DNA from: Comamonadaceae bacterium PBBC1
Lineage (GTDB): Bacteria > Pseudomonadota > Gammaproteobacteria > Burkholderiales > Burkholderiaceae_C
Assembly: GCA_002256145.1 (NCBI GenBank)
Contig: NKIP01000004.1
Coordinates: forward strand, 124,001 to 188,000
Direction of reading: 5' to 3'
Length of the DNA stretch: 64,000 bases
Shown here: positions 26,300 through 36,200 of the stretch, one piece after another
How positions within the stretch are numbered: position 1 is the stretch's first letter
Layout of the letters: each line of letters opens with the position of its first letter
The notes under the pieces: generated by a model
The model's input: the letters and a program-made list of their open reading frames with translations, nothing else
The model's database searches: none
Told to the model about the DNA's origin: nothing
Program-made: the position numbers and the translations under genes

Positions 26300-27021
26300 A
26301 AAGCCAGTCCCAACAAGGATTGCTGCAAAGCCGTGTCATCGGACAGCGCCTGCATGCGGCCCGCATGCACCACGCGGCCGTTGTCCATCACGGCCACGGT
26401 GTCTCCCAGCTGCTGAGCGAAGTGGATGTTTTGCTCGACCAGCAAAATCGTCACGCCGCTCTGTTTGAGCTGCTGAAACGCCTCGATCATGTTCTGGATG
26501 ATGGCCGGGGCCAGACCCTTGCTGGGCTCGTCGATGATCAGCAGATCGCGCGGCTCCACAATCGCCCGCGACACGGCCAGCATCTGCTTTTGCCCGCCAG
26601 ACAATTTGCCCGCCGGGTGGTTCCAGAACTTCTCCACTGCGGGGAAGAGTTTGAAAATCCACTGCAGCCGCGCCTCGTCCATCTGCGATGCATTCTGTGC
26701 GCTGCGGGCGGCCAGCAGCATGTTTTCCTTGACGGTCAGGTCCGAGAAGATGCCCATGTTTTCCGGCACATAGGCGATGTTTTTTTGGGCAATGGCGGGC
26801 GTGTTGAGTGCCGTGATGTCTTCACCGCCAAAGGTGATTCGCCCTTGCGAGGCTTGCCACAGGCCCATGATGGTGCGCAGCGTGGTGGTTTTGCCCGCGC
26901 CGTTGCGGCCCAGCAGCATGGTCAGTTCGCCACGCGGCACCACCAAGTCCACCCCGTGCAGGATGTGGTAAGCCCCGATGTGCGTGTGCACGCCTTCGAG
27001 GGTCAACAGGTTGGTGCTCAT
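26296..27021 (-). CDS. livF: Branched-chain amino-acid ABC transporter ATPase
   Basis: GRNGAGKTTTLRTIMG, LSGGQKQMLAVSRAI. Confidence 0.9.
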   Translation of the reverse strand: MSTNLLTLEGVHTHIGAYHILHGVDLVVPRGELTMLLGRNGAGKTTTLRTIMGLWQASQGRITFGGEDITALNTPAIAQKNIAYVPENMGIFSDLTVKENMLLAARSAQNASQMDEARLQWIFKLFPAVEKFWNHPAGKLSGGQKQMLAVSRAIVEPRDLLIIDEPSKGLAPAIIQNMIEAFQQLKQSGVTILLVEQNIHFAQQLGDTVAVMDNGRVVHAGRMQALSDDTALQQSLLGLAL

Positions 27022-27782
27022 GCTGCCTCCTTGGCTTTGCCCAGGTAAGCCTCTTGCACGATGGGCGACGCGATCACCTCGTTCGGCTCGCCATCGGCCA
27101 CCAGCTGGCCGTTGTGCAGCACGATGATGCGGTCAGCCAGCTCGCGCACCACGTCCATCTTGTGCTCCACCAACAAGATGGTTTTGGTTTTGTCTTTTTT
27201 GAGCTGACGGATCAAATCCAGGATCACTGGCGCTTCGTCGTGGCTCATGCCCGCGGTGGGTTCGTCAAACATGTACACCGAAGGCTCGAGCGCCATCAAA
27301 AGCGCCACTTCGAGCTTGCGCTGGTCACCATGCGGCAAGCTGGCCACAGGGGCTTCTTGCTGTGCGGTCATCGACACGGATTGCAAAATCTCCAAAGCGC
27401 GGTTCGTCAAAGCCGCGTGGTCGCTCCAGATGCTCCACAGGTTCAGGCCCCGGCGGTGTGCGCCCTCTTTGGTGGCCTGCACGGCCAGGCGCACGTTTTC
27501 CAGCACCGACAAATTGGGGAACAAATTGGTCAACTGAAACGCCCGGCCCAGGCCTGCGCGAGTGCGTGCAGATGCGGGCAAACCCGTCAACTCCCGCCCG
27601 TTCAGGTGCACCTTACCATCGGTCGCAGGCAACTGCCCCGAGATCAGATTGAAATACGTCGTTTTGCCCGCCCCGTTGGGGCCGACGATGGCCGTGAGCG
27701 TGCCGGGTTCAAAGCGGCACGAGACCGCATTGACCGCCACATGACCGCCAAACCGCACGGTCAGGTTTTGGGTTTCAAGCAT
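27018..27782 (-). CDS. livG: Branched-chain amino-acid ABC transporter ATPase
   Basis: GPNGAGKTTYFNLISG, LPHGDQRKLEVALLMALEP. Confidence 0.9.
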   Translation of the reverse strand: MLETQNLTVRFGGHVAVNAVSCRFEPGTLTAIVGPNGAGKTTYFNLISGQLPATDGKVHLNGRELTGLPASARTRAGLGRAFQLTNLFPNLSVLENVRLAVQATKEGAHRRGLNLWSIWSDHAALTNRALEILQSVSMTAQQEAPVASLPHGDQRKLEVALLMALEPSVYMFDEPTAGMSHDEAPVILDLIRQLKKDKTKTILLVEHKMDVVRELADRIIVLHNGQLVADGEPNEVIASPIVQEAYLGKAKEAA

Positions 27783-27822
27783 TCAACATTCACCAGGAAA
27801 TGACCTCAAAGGCCCAAGAATT

Positions 27823-27894
27823 TGTAGGAGCTTGCCTTGCAAGCGATCGCCGGTGGATCACAAGCATTCATCGCCAGCAGGGCTGGCTCCTACA
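27823..27894. repeat. Inverted pair of REP-like elements (GTAGGAGC...GCTCCTAC)
   Basis: tgtaggagcttgccttgcaagcgatcgcc ... atcgccagcagggctggctcctaca, between livG and the binding-protein gene. Confidence 0.65.
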
Positions 27895-27939
27895 AAGACA
27901 CAATACCAAACCATCTGCAGGGGATTGCCCTGCAGGCGA

Positions 27940-29127
27940 TCAACGTTTGTTGCGGATCGGCACGTTCATTTCTTCGGGCTTGATCTCGCGGATCAGCTCG
28001 GGCACGCCCCAGGCGAATGCCGGGTCGATCTTGATCTTGAAGTGGTACATGCTTTGCATGGCCTGGTGGTCTTCCTTGCGGAAAGTCATCTTGCCTTTGG
28101 GCGTGTCAAAGCTCATGCCTTCCATGGTGCTGATGAGCTTGTTGGTGTTGGTGTCACCGTTGGTCTTTTTGAGGGCTGTGACCAAGGCCATGGCCGACGA
28201 GAAGCCGCCAGCGGTGAAGAAGTCGGGTGGCGACTTGAACTGCTGGTAGTGCGAGGCCACCATGGCGTCGTTGACTGGGTTCTTGGGCATGCCGAAGTAA
28301 TAGTAGGCTGCGCCTTCCATGCCGGGGAACTGCTTGTAGGCCACCATGGCGGGCAGGATGTTGCCCCCCGTGGCGATCTCGATGCCGTAGCGCTTCAAGT
28401 CCATGTCGGCGATCTTGAAGGGGTTGCCACCGGCCCAGATGATGAAAATGATCTTGCGGCCGGGCTGACCCTTGAGCTTGTCGATCATGCGCTGGGCACC
28501 GGCGGTGAAGTCGGTGGTGGCGGGCGGCAGGTACTCTTCGTGCACCAGCTTGGATTTTTTCAGCGCTTCCTTGAAAGCCTTGACGCCGTCACGGCCAAAA
28601 GCCGAGTCTTGCGCCATGGTGACCACGCTCACACCGTCCTTGTCCACCGCCACGGCGTTGGCAATCGCGTCCTGGCTGCTGTTGCGGCCGGTGCGGAAGA
28701 TGTATTTGTTCCACTTGTCACCCGTGATGGAGTCGGCCACAGCCGGCTCGACCAGCAAAATCTTTTTGTACTCTTCGGCCACGGGCAGCATGGCCAGGGC
28801 CACTGGCGAAGCGGTCGGGCCCACAGCCAGGTCCACTTTGTCGTCGCCATAAGCGGCGGCCAACAGGTTCTTGCCCAGGTCAGGTTTGCCCTGGTCGTCT
28901 TTCTCGATTACCACAATCTTGCGGCCGCCCACTTCCATGGTGCCGCCAGTGGCGTAGCTCAAACCCATCATCAAACCGGTTTGGGTCTGCTTGCCATAGG
29001 CCTCCAAGGGGCCGGTCTTGCTGTAGATGTGGGCGATCTTGATGTCTTTGCCCTGGGCCATGGCGGCGGGGATCAAAGCACTTGAAACGGCCAATGCGGC
29101 CAAAGAAACAAGGTGTCTACGGAACAT
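27940..29127 (-). CDS. Branched-chain amino-acid ABC transporter substrate-binding protein
   Basis: Signal peptide MFRRHLVSLAALAVSSALIPAAMAQ; IKIAHIYSKTGPLEAYGKQTQTGLMMGL Leu/Ile/Val-binding pattern. Confidence 0.88.
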   Translation of the reverse strand: MFRRHLVSLAALAVSSALIPAAMAQGKDIKIAHIYSKTGPLEAYGKQTQTGLMMGLSYATGGTMEVGGRKIVVIEKDDQGKPDLGKNLLAAAYGDDKVDLAVGPTASPVALAMLPVAEEYKKILLVEPAVADSITGDKWNKYIFRTGRNSSQDAIANAVAVDKDGVSVVTMAQDSAFGRDGVKAFKEALKKSKLVHEEYLPPATTDFTAGAQRMIDKLKGQPGRKIIFIIWAGGNPFKIADMDLKRYGIEIATGGNILPAMVAYKQFPGMEGAAYYYFGMPKNPVNDAMVASHYQQFKSPPDFFTAGGFSSAMALVTALKKTNGDTNTNKLISTMEGMSFDTPKGKMTFRKEDHQAMQSMYHFKIKIDPAFAWGVPELIREIKPEEMNVPIRNKR

Positions 29128-29324
29128 GAGGGTCTCCTGTGGGAATGGTCCGCTGAGGTGCGGTGCCCAGTCATTGTGCACAAGCCGTGCCAACTCGGAT
29201 GCCGCAAACGCGTCACGTAAACCCTTGTCAGATCAACACTTTTTAAATGACGCTGAAAGACCAAGCACAATGTGTCTGAAATACATACATTTCATGTGCA
29301 TTTTAAAAATACATACGTATTAAT

Positions 29325-30851
29325 TTAAGACACCTTGGGCAAGCATTGGTAAAGTTTGGCGCGGGAAATACCGAGCAATTTGGCCGCTGCTTGTTTGTTG
29401 CCCTGGCTGAACGCCAAAGCATGCTGCACGGCATGCAACTCCAGCGCACGAACAAGGTCACCCAAAGGCGCGGGGGCTTGCTTTGGGTCTTGGGGGACGC
29501 CGTGGGCTTCGGGCACTTGACCGGCCAAAGGAGCCGGCGCAATGTGACTCAGCCCAGATTCGCGCAGCACAGCCCCCACCGCCTGCGCATCGACCATGCC
29601 CGCCTCGCATCGCAGCAAAAGTTGCTCAATCACATTGCGCAGCTCGCGCACATTGCCACGCCAATGCTGGGCCGACAACAAGGCCAGCGCCTGTGCTTGA
29701 AATTCTGGCTGCGGCAAGGCACTGCGCAAGGCCAGTTCTTCTGACAAAAACTCCACCAAGGCCGGAATATCGGATGCCCGGTCTCGCAAAGCGGGCACGC
29801 GGAGCGGCAACACATTGAGGCGGTAATACAAATCCTCGCGAAACAAACCTTCGCGCACCAACTTCACCAGATCGCGAGAGGTGGCGGCGATGATCCGAGC
29901 ATCAAAAGGCACCAGACGGTTGGAACCCAAGGGTTCGATTTCGCTTTCTTGCAAAGCCCGCAACAACTTGGCCTGCAGCCCCAAGGGCATGTCGCCAATT
30001 TCATCCAGAAACAAAGTCCCGCCATCGGCCAACTTGAATTTGCCCTCACGCCCTTTTTTATCAGCCCCGGTGTAAGCCCCGGGCGCGACCCCAAAAAATT
30101 CGGCCTCCAGCAAGGTTTCAGGAACAGCGGCAATGTTCACGCTGACCAAAGGCCCCCGGGCACGCGGCGAACTGGCATGAATGGCATGGGCCAACAACTC
30201 TTTGCCGGTACCGGTTTCGCCCAACAACAAAACGGGACTGCTCGACTGCGCCGCACGCCGAGCCTGGCGCTTCAAATCGGCCACCACCGCACTGGAACCA
30301 ATGAAACTGGCAAAACTGTGCCGCGCTTGACGCAATCCACCCCCCACCTTGCGCTGCGCGGCCAAGGCGGTGCGGGCTTCGTCCAATTCACGTTGCATCA
30401 AGGCAAACTTGGCCATCAAGGGCTGCAAATTGGTTTCAGGTTGATCAAACAAGACCACCCCCAATGCGCCAATGACCGCGCCGGCCTCGTCACGCAAAGG
30501 AAAGCGGCTGACCAAAAAAGTGCCTGCCCTGTTGCTCAACAGGTCAATCAAAATGGGTTTGCCCGTCTCCATCACCTGGTTCATCAAGGTGTTTTGCACC
30601 ACCTCGACCACCGGTTTGCCCACAAAATCAGCCTCCCGTTCAAAACCCAAGGCGGGCAAGTACCGACGGTAGTGGTCATTGATCCAAACCACACGGCCCG
30701 AGCGGTCCACCAACAACATGCCCTCGCTGGCATTGGCAAAAACATCAAACAAAGAACGGGCAGCCAGGCCCAAAATGCTCTGGGCGTCGGTGGGCAAAGC
30801 CGCCGTCAAGCCCAAAGGGTCCATGTGCGAAGTCACGTCAGAGTCCACCAT
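29325..30851 (-). CDS. Sigma54-dependent transcriptional regulator (PAS + AAA+ + Fis HTH)
   Basis: GETGTGKELLAHAIH, GAYTGADKKGREGKFKLADGGTLFLDEIGDMPL; Fis-like NKQAAAKLLGISRAKLYQCL. Confidence 0.9.
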   Translation of the reverse strand: MVDSDVTSHMDPLGLTAALPTDAQSILGLAARSLFDVFANASEGMLLVDRSGRVVWINDHYRRYLPALGFEREADFVGKPVVEVVQNTLMNQVMETGKPILIDLLSNRAGTFLVSRFPLRDEAGAVIGALGVVLFDQPETNLQPLMAKFALMQRELDEARTALAAQRKVGGGLRQARHSFASFIGSSAVVADLKRQARRAAQSSSPVLLLGETGTGKELLAHAIHASSPRARGPLVSVNIAAVPETLLEAEFFGVAPGAYTGADKKGREGKFKLADGGTLFLDEIGDMPLGLQAKLLRALQESEIEPLGSNRLVPFDARIIAATSRDLVKLVREGLFREDLYYRLNVLPLRVPALRDRASDIPALVEFLSEELALRSALPQPEFQAQALALLSAQHWRGNVRELRNVIEQLLLRCEAGMVDAQAVGAVLRESGLSHIAPAPLAGQVPEAHGVPQDPKQAPAPLGDLVRALELHAVQHALAFSQGNKQAAAKLLGISRAKLYQCLPKVS

Positions 30852-30981
30852 GGTCAGGCCCCTCAAAATAAACAGTACTTTTTGAGTATGTATTCATCAG
30901 AAATATTGGCAAGTCCAGATAAAATTTAGTAAAGCAAACAGAGTCGGCAGTCTCGAAAAAGACATCATCCTCAGGCAATCC

Positions 30982-31665
30982 ATGAATTTTGACGATTTCA
31001 AAGGCCATATTTACCTGATTGATGACGATCCATCCATCCGCAGAAGCTTGGCTTACAGCCTCAGCTCGGTGCGTTACTCCATCCAGACCTTTGACAGCCC
31101 AACGGCTTTTTTGCGGGACGCTTTGCCCATCACGCCGGCCGTCATTTTGCTGGACATCCGCATGCCCGGCATGAACGGACTCTCCTTGCAAAACGAGATG
31201 ATTGCCAGGGGCAGAAAAACCCCCATCATTTTCATCTCGGGCGAGAGCCAGCCCACCGAAATCATCGAAGCCATGAAAAAAGGCGCAGTCGATTTTTTGA
31301 TCAAGCCTTTTGGCCTTGAACCCCTGCTGGAGGCCATCGACTTGGCCCTGCAAAAAGACAAACACCAGCAAAGTCAAAAAATCCTCACCTTGAACGTGCG
31401 CGATCGCTTCATGCGCTTGACCGACAAAGAGCGCGAAGTCTGCCGTTGGATGGTCAAGGGCTACGGCAACAAGGAAATTGCCAACATGAACGGGTCGGCT
31501 CCAGCCACTGTCAAGCTCCACCGCAGCCGTGTCCTTGAAAAAATGGGCTGTGCATCACTGCCTGAATTGATGGCATTGGCCTTGGATGCAGAACGCAAAA
31601 TCATCGACATCTTCACCGAATCCGAGCCCGCACCGACCTTGGAGCCTCAACGCGGCTTGGAATGA
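30982..31665 (+). CDS. FixJ-type response regulator (receiver + LuxR HTH)
   Basis: IYLIDDDPSIRRSLAYSL, AVILLDIRMPGMNGL, C-terminal LTDKEREVCRWMVKGYGNKEIA. Confidence 0.88.
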   Translation: MNFDDFKGHIYLIDDDPSIRRSLAYSLSSVRYSIQTFDSPTAFLRDALPITPAVILLDIRMPGMNGLSLQNEMIARGRKTPIIFISGESQPTEIIEAMKKGAVDFLIKPFGLEPLLEAIDLALQKDKHQQSQKILTLNVRDRFMRLTDKEREVCRWMVKGYGNKEIANMNGSAPATVKLHRSRVLEKMGCASLPELMALALDAERKIIDIFTESEPAPTLEPQRGLE

Positions 31666-32468
31666 CTGACGTTGGGGCGGCTCACATCGTAGCCAAACCA
31701 GCGGTTTGAAATGTCCTTGAACGAACCATCAGACAACATGGTTTGAATCGCCGCCGTCATGCGTGCGGCCATGTCTTTGTTGCCCTTTCGCACCGCCAAA
31801 CCCGAGGCCATGGGGGGTGCAAAGGGTGCCGTGATCTTGATGGGTAAGCCATCGCGTTCGATGTAGTAATCGGCAATCAGACTTTCTTCGAGCACGGCAT
31901 CGAGCTTTTTTTCGGCCAGTTGTTTCAAGGCCTGATCGATCACAGGAAATGGCAAGACACTTTTACCCAAAGCCCCCTTGGCCTGCTCTTCAACGCCGGT
32001 GCTGGCCAAGACCCCCAGTTTTTTGCCCACCAAATCGTCCAGGCTCAAAAAATCCCGATTGTCATCTTCGTGCTGAATGCACACCAACTGGTTGGCGGCA
32101 TAAGGCTTGGCAAAGTCAAACAAACGGCGATTTTCTGGCGTGGGCAGGAGTTGATTGCCAATCACGGAAATTTCATCGGCCTGTAATTTTTTTTGCAAAT
32201 TGGCCATGCCATCGGGGTGAATTTGAAGTTGCAGCTTCATGATGGCCGCCAAGCGCTTCATCACATCCACATCAAAACCCTGCAAAGACCCCTCGGTGAA
32301 ACTGAAGGGCTTGTAATGGGCCAACACCCCCACCCGAAGCACCCCATCACCGGGGTTTTGAGCCTGGGCAGCGGATACCCAAGCCGTGCCGAGCGATGCC
32401 AGCGCCCAGCGCAAAAAATCATGCCGATTCAATTTCAAGCCTGCGCCGCACAATGACCGATCAGTCAT
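31647..32468 (-). CDS. Amino-acid-type ABC transporter periplasmic binding protein
   Basis: Tat/Sec-like leader, LRVGVLAHYKPFSFTEGSLQGFDVDVMKRLA. Confidence 0.8.
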   Translation of the reverse strand: MTDRSLCGAGLKLNRHDFLRWALASLGTAWVSAAQAQNPGDGVLRVGVLAHYKPFSFTEGSLQGFDVDVMKRLAAIMKLQLQIHPDGMANLQKKLQADEISVIGNQLLPTPENRRLFDFAKPYAANQLVCIQHEDDNRDFLSLDDLVGKKLGVLASTGVEEQAKGALGKSVLPFPVIDQALKQLAEKKLDAVLEESLIADYYIERDGLPIKITAPFAPPMASGLAVRKGNKDMAARMTAAIQTMLSDGSFKDISNRWFGYDVSRPNVSHSKPR

Positions 32469-32844
32469 GAAAGGCCCCCTCAAAACAATGCCGCAGCTCA
32501 TGGCCCAGGTAGTTGTAGCCGGTGGTGATGGGGGTGACGATGGTGCACTCTTTGCGGCGAACATTCCAAAAAGCACAAGCCATGGGCCGAGATGTGGGGG
32601 TGACCGGAATTCCGGTGATGCGGGCGCAATATTCAAAGCCGTCGGTGCGCACCAAAAACTTGACTTTGGGTTCTGCCAACACCCGCTTTTCTGGGGCCAA
32701 AGGAGTAAAACGAACCGTGTCCACCTGGGGGGGTCTCATGGTCGTGGTCTCACAGCCAGACAAGAAAACCAGCAACAAGGCCCACAGCACACCAAGCCAA
32801 CGTCGATCCCACACAGCCCGGAAATTGAACTGTGACCCGCTCAT
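32461..32844 (-). CDS. Putative lipoprotein
   Basis: MSGSQFNFRAVWDRRWLGVLWALLLVFLSGCETT lipobox; CTIVTPITTGYNYLGHELRHCFEG. Confidence 0.65.
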   Translation of the reverse strand: MSGSQFNFRAVWDRRWLGVLWALLLVFLSGCETTTMRPPQVDTVRFTPLAPEKRVLAEPKVKFLVRTDGFEYCARITGIPVTPTSRPMACAFWNVRRKECTIVTPITTGYNYLGHELRHCFEGAFHD

Positions 32845-33170
32845 CAGCGCCCCTGAAGGCAATGCAAAAACAAGTGTCCCAACTGTGAATGGCTGGTGTG
32901 CGTGGTGGTCACAATGGTGCAACGGGCGCTGGCCAGGTGCCAGTAGACACAACCTTCGGGCCTTTTGGCCAAGCCATCTTTGGGCTGGGCCTGTGTGCAC
33001 ACCGCCTCAGGGGAGGATCGAATGAGCCAACTGACCATGGGTTCGGCAATTTTTCGCTGACTGGCCTCCGGTGGATTGAACATGCTGAAGTCCATCAAAG
33101 GATCGGCCGTGGCAGTGCCAGCCCAGAGGGCCACCACCACCATGCATTTCAGTTTATCGATCGCAGTCAC
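32844..33170 (-). CDS. Exported paralogue of the downstream putative lipoprotein
   Basis: N-terminal signal-like MTAIDKLKCMVVVALWAGTATA; C-terminal CTIVTTTHTSHSQLGHLFLHCLQG colinear with the neighbour. Confidence 0.6.
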   Translation of the reverse strand: MTAIDKLKCMVVVALWAGTATADPLMDFSMFNPPEASQRKIAEPMVSWLIRSSPEAVCTQAQPKDGLAKRPEGCVYWHLASARCTIVTTTHTSHSQLGHLFLHCLQGR

Positions 33171-33209
33171 AAAATCACTTCATCCAAAAATCAGTTGACC
33201 CAGCCACAC

Positions 33210-36200
33210 TCAAATCAGGTTGAGGGTGATGCCGGTTTGCACAAACAGGCTCAGACCCAACACATCATTGGTATAGGCAGCATAGTCTTTGCCACCGAGT
33301 GTGACAGCTGAATTGTTTTTGGTCCAATCAAAATCTGTAGTACCTACCAAATCATCCAAATTAACGGTATCAGCAGCATCACCATCAATTCGCATTTGCA
33401 GGTGATCTTTGTGAGCTGCGGCAATGCTGAAACTGTTCTTCACACCCAGATCCAACACATCGCCCATGGTCAACTTCAGGACATGGCTGCCCTGCGTGAT
33501 GTCAACATGGTTGACAGCCGTCAAATCACCCAATGCAGGGATGCCATCGTAAAGCGAGGCCATGTCGAAATCTTTGGCGTCAGAGGACTTCAACTCAATC
33601 TTGCCCACCGAGCCAACCAGTTGATCGACATTGAACCCAGGTGTTGGCAACACTGTTGTGGAGCTGCTTGTTGCCATGGTGGCACCTGTGAAGTCCATGA
33701 CTTCAGTGGTGTTGGCGATCGTGAAAGAGTTTCCAGCCCAATCCTTGAATTCAAGGCTAAATGCACCTATTTCAAATTTTTTGCCTTCCAAATCCTTCAG
33801 GTCAAAAAGCCCACCTGTGTATTTCTTTTCAACAACACCCGAACCGGTCGTGTACTTGTAATAACCTTGCTCGTCCGTTGAATAATTGATCGATTTGAAA
33901 GTCCAAAGTCCTTTTTCTTTCTTGGCTCCTGAATCGTCAAAAATAGACACGGATCGGTCAATCACAAAAGACTGGTCTGTCGCTTGAAGCGTGTTACCGG
34001 CCGCGTCCACCAAAACCGATTTCACGGTATACGTGAGTGTCTTGTTTTCAATCCCCAGTTTCGTCAAATTTTCAAAATCCCATGTTTTACCGGAGGGCAA
34101 GACATACTGCTGAGAAACCACTTTGCCATCCACCCCAAACACCTGCACCAGCACGCGGTCGCCGTTGTCGACAAAATCCTTGTCAAAACCGCCCCGGAAG
34201 GTCAACAGTTGGTCGTTGGTGAGGTAGTCGGTGGTGTTGATGCCGGTGTCGTCCTCGAAGGTGACAGGCAACATTTTCAGGTTGGCATTGGGGTCGGTTT
34301 TGCCACCGTTGTCGGTGGTGCTGTTGTCGATCACCAAAGCCTGTACATCGGTATGAATCGGATTGCCGGCTTTGTCGACCAAGGAGGCCTGCAAGTCGTA
34401 CGTGCCATCGACCAAACTCAAATCGGTTTGTTTGTCCCACGTCCAACCCCAAACACCTGCGGTTTTGACCGGTTTGACGTAATCTGAGGCCACCACTTTG
34501 CCAGTGGCGTCTTTGAGGACCACTTCGACAAAAGCACCGTTGTCGTTGAAATCGGTGATGCTGCCCGCAAACTTGAGCGTGCGGTCTTTGGTGATGAAGT
34601 CCTTGTTGCTGTACCCCGTGTCCTGGGTCGCAGACAAGATGTCGACCTTGAAGCCGCTGTTGGGGTCGACCGCTTTGTCGGGCGCGTGGTTGTTGTTTTT
34701 GTCGGTGTCAATGAAGACATCTTGTGCATCCACCGTCGAGGGCACCGTGGCGTTGTCCTTGACGGGGGTGCCTGCGCCATTGACCAAGGATGCGTTGAGC
34801 GTGTATTGACCATCGGCCATGGCCGCAGACTTGCTGCGATCCCAAGACCACGTCCACTCACCTGCTTCGTTTTTCACGGGTTTGACATACACCATTTCCA
34901 TCTCGACCTTTTTGGCGTCAAGCAAGGACAGTTTGACCTGATCTCCGTTTTCGGTGTACTTGCTCAGCGTGCCCTTGAAAATGAGCTGGTTGTCTTTGGT
35001 ATAGAAGTCGGTCGTATTTTGACCCGTGTCTTCGGTGATGGCCGTGATGTCGAGCTTGACCCCGGCATTGGGGGATTTGTCGGTCGGAGCGTTGTCGACC
35101 TTGAATTCGGTGCCCTTGAACACTGGCGATTTCAGGCCATTGATGGTGGCAGTCACCTCTGGGGTGTAAGCCCCGTCAGGCAAAGCGTCGGCGTCCGGGA
35201 TCTGGATCACAAACTCACCAGTGGGAGAGGCTTTGCCGGTGTATGTTTTGCCGTTCACGAGCACCGCCACATCGGCGTTGCCTGAAGCTTTGCCCGAAAT
35301 TCGAGGGGTTTTGTCAGTGGTGACGTTGTCTTTGGGGCCTGTGTCATCTTCGGCCATCAGGCTGGCCAAGGTCACCACAGGTTGCTGTGGGTTCTGGTCG
35401 ATGTAGATCAGTTGGCTGTCGGTGTTGGTGGGTTTGGCAGAGCCGTCACTGATCAAGGCACCGGCACCGTTGACGATGGAGGCATCGAGTGTGTATTTGC
35501 CATCGGCCAATTTGGCGTTGGTTCGGTCCCATGACCAAGACCAGACACCGGCTGTTTGCAAGGGCTTGACGTAGACCATGTCCACCTCAACCCCTTGGTC
35601 ATTTTTAAGTGACAGCTTCACGTGATCACCGTTGGCGGTGAACTTGTCCAGATCACCTTTAAAGATCAAGGTGTTGTCGGCGGTGTGGAAGTCCGAGGGA
35701 CTCAGACCTGTGTCTTCGGTGATGGAGACGATGTTCAAAACCAGGCCAGCGTTGGTTTTGTCGGTGCCGTTGCCGTTGTCAACTTTGAAGGGGGTTCCCG
35801 AAAAATCTGGCGACTTGACACCGGCCAAGGTGCTGGTCACCACAGGGGTGTAGCTGCCGTCCACCAAGGCGTCGGCATCCGGAACCTGGATCACAAACAC
35901 ACCGGTTGAAGAAGCCTTGCCGGTGTATGTTTTGCCATTGAGCACAACAGATACGTCTGAGTCGGGCGTGGCTTCACCGGTGATGCGCGGCGTTCTGTCG
36001 GTCGTGATACCGTCTTTGGGGCCGGTATCGTCTTCAGGCATCAATTTGGCTGAAGTGACTTTGGGCGTGGCGGCCACGGCGGTGCTGCTACTTCCGCCAC
36101 CCCCGCCCGCTGCGGCACCCAGCAAACCCAAGGGGGCCAGCAGCCAGGGGTTGAACGCAGCGGCGGCCAAAACACCCACCGCTGCACCCGATGCATTGAT

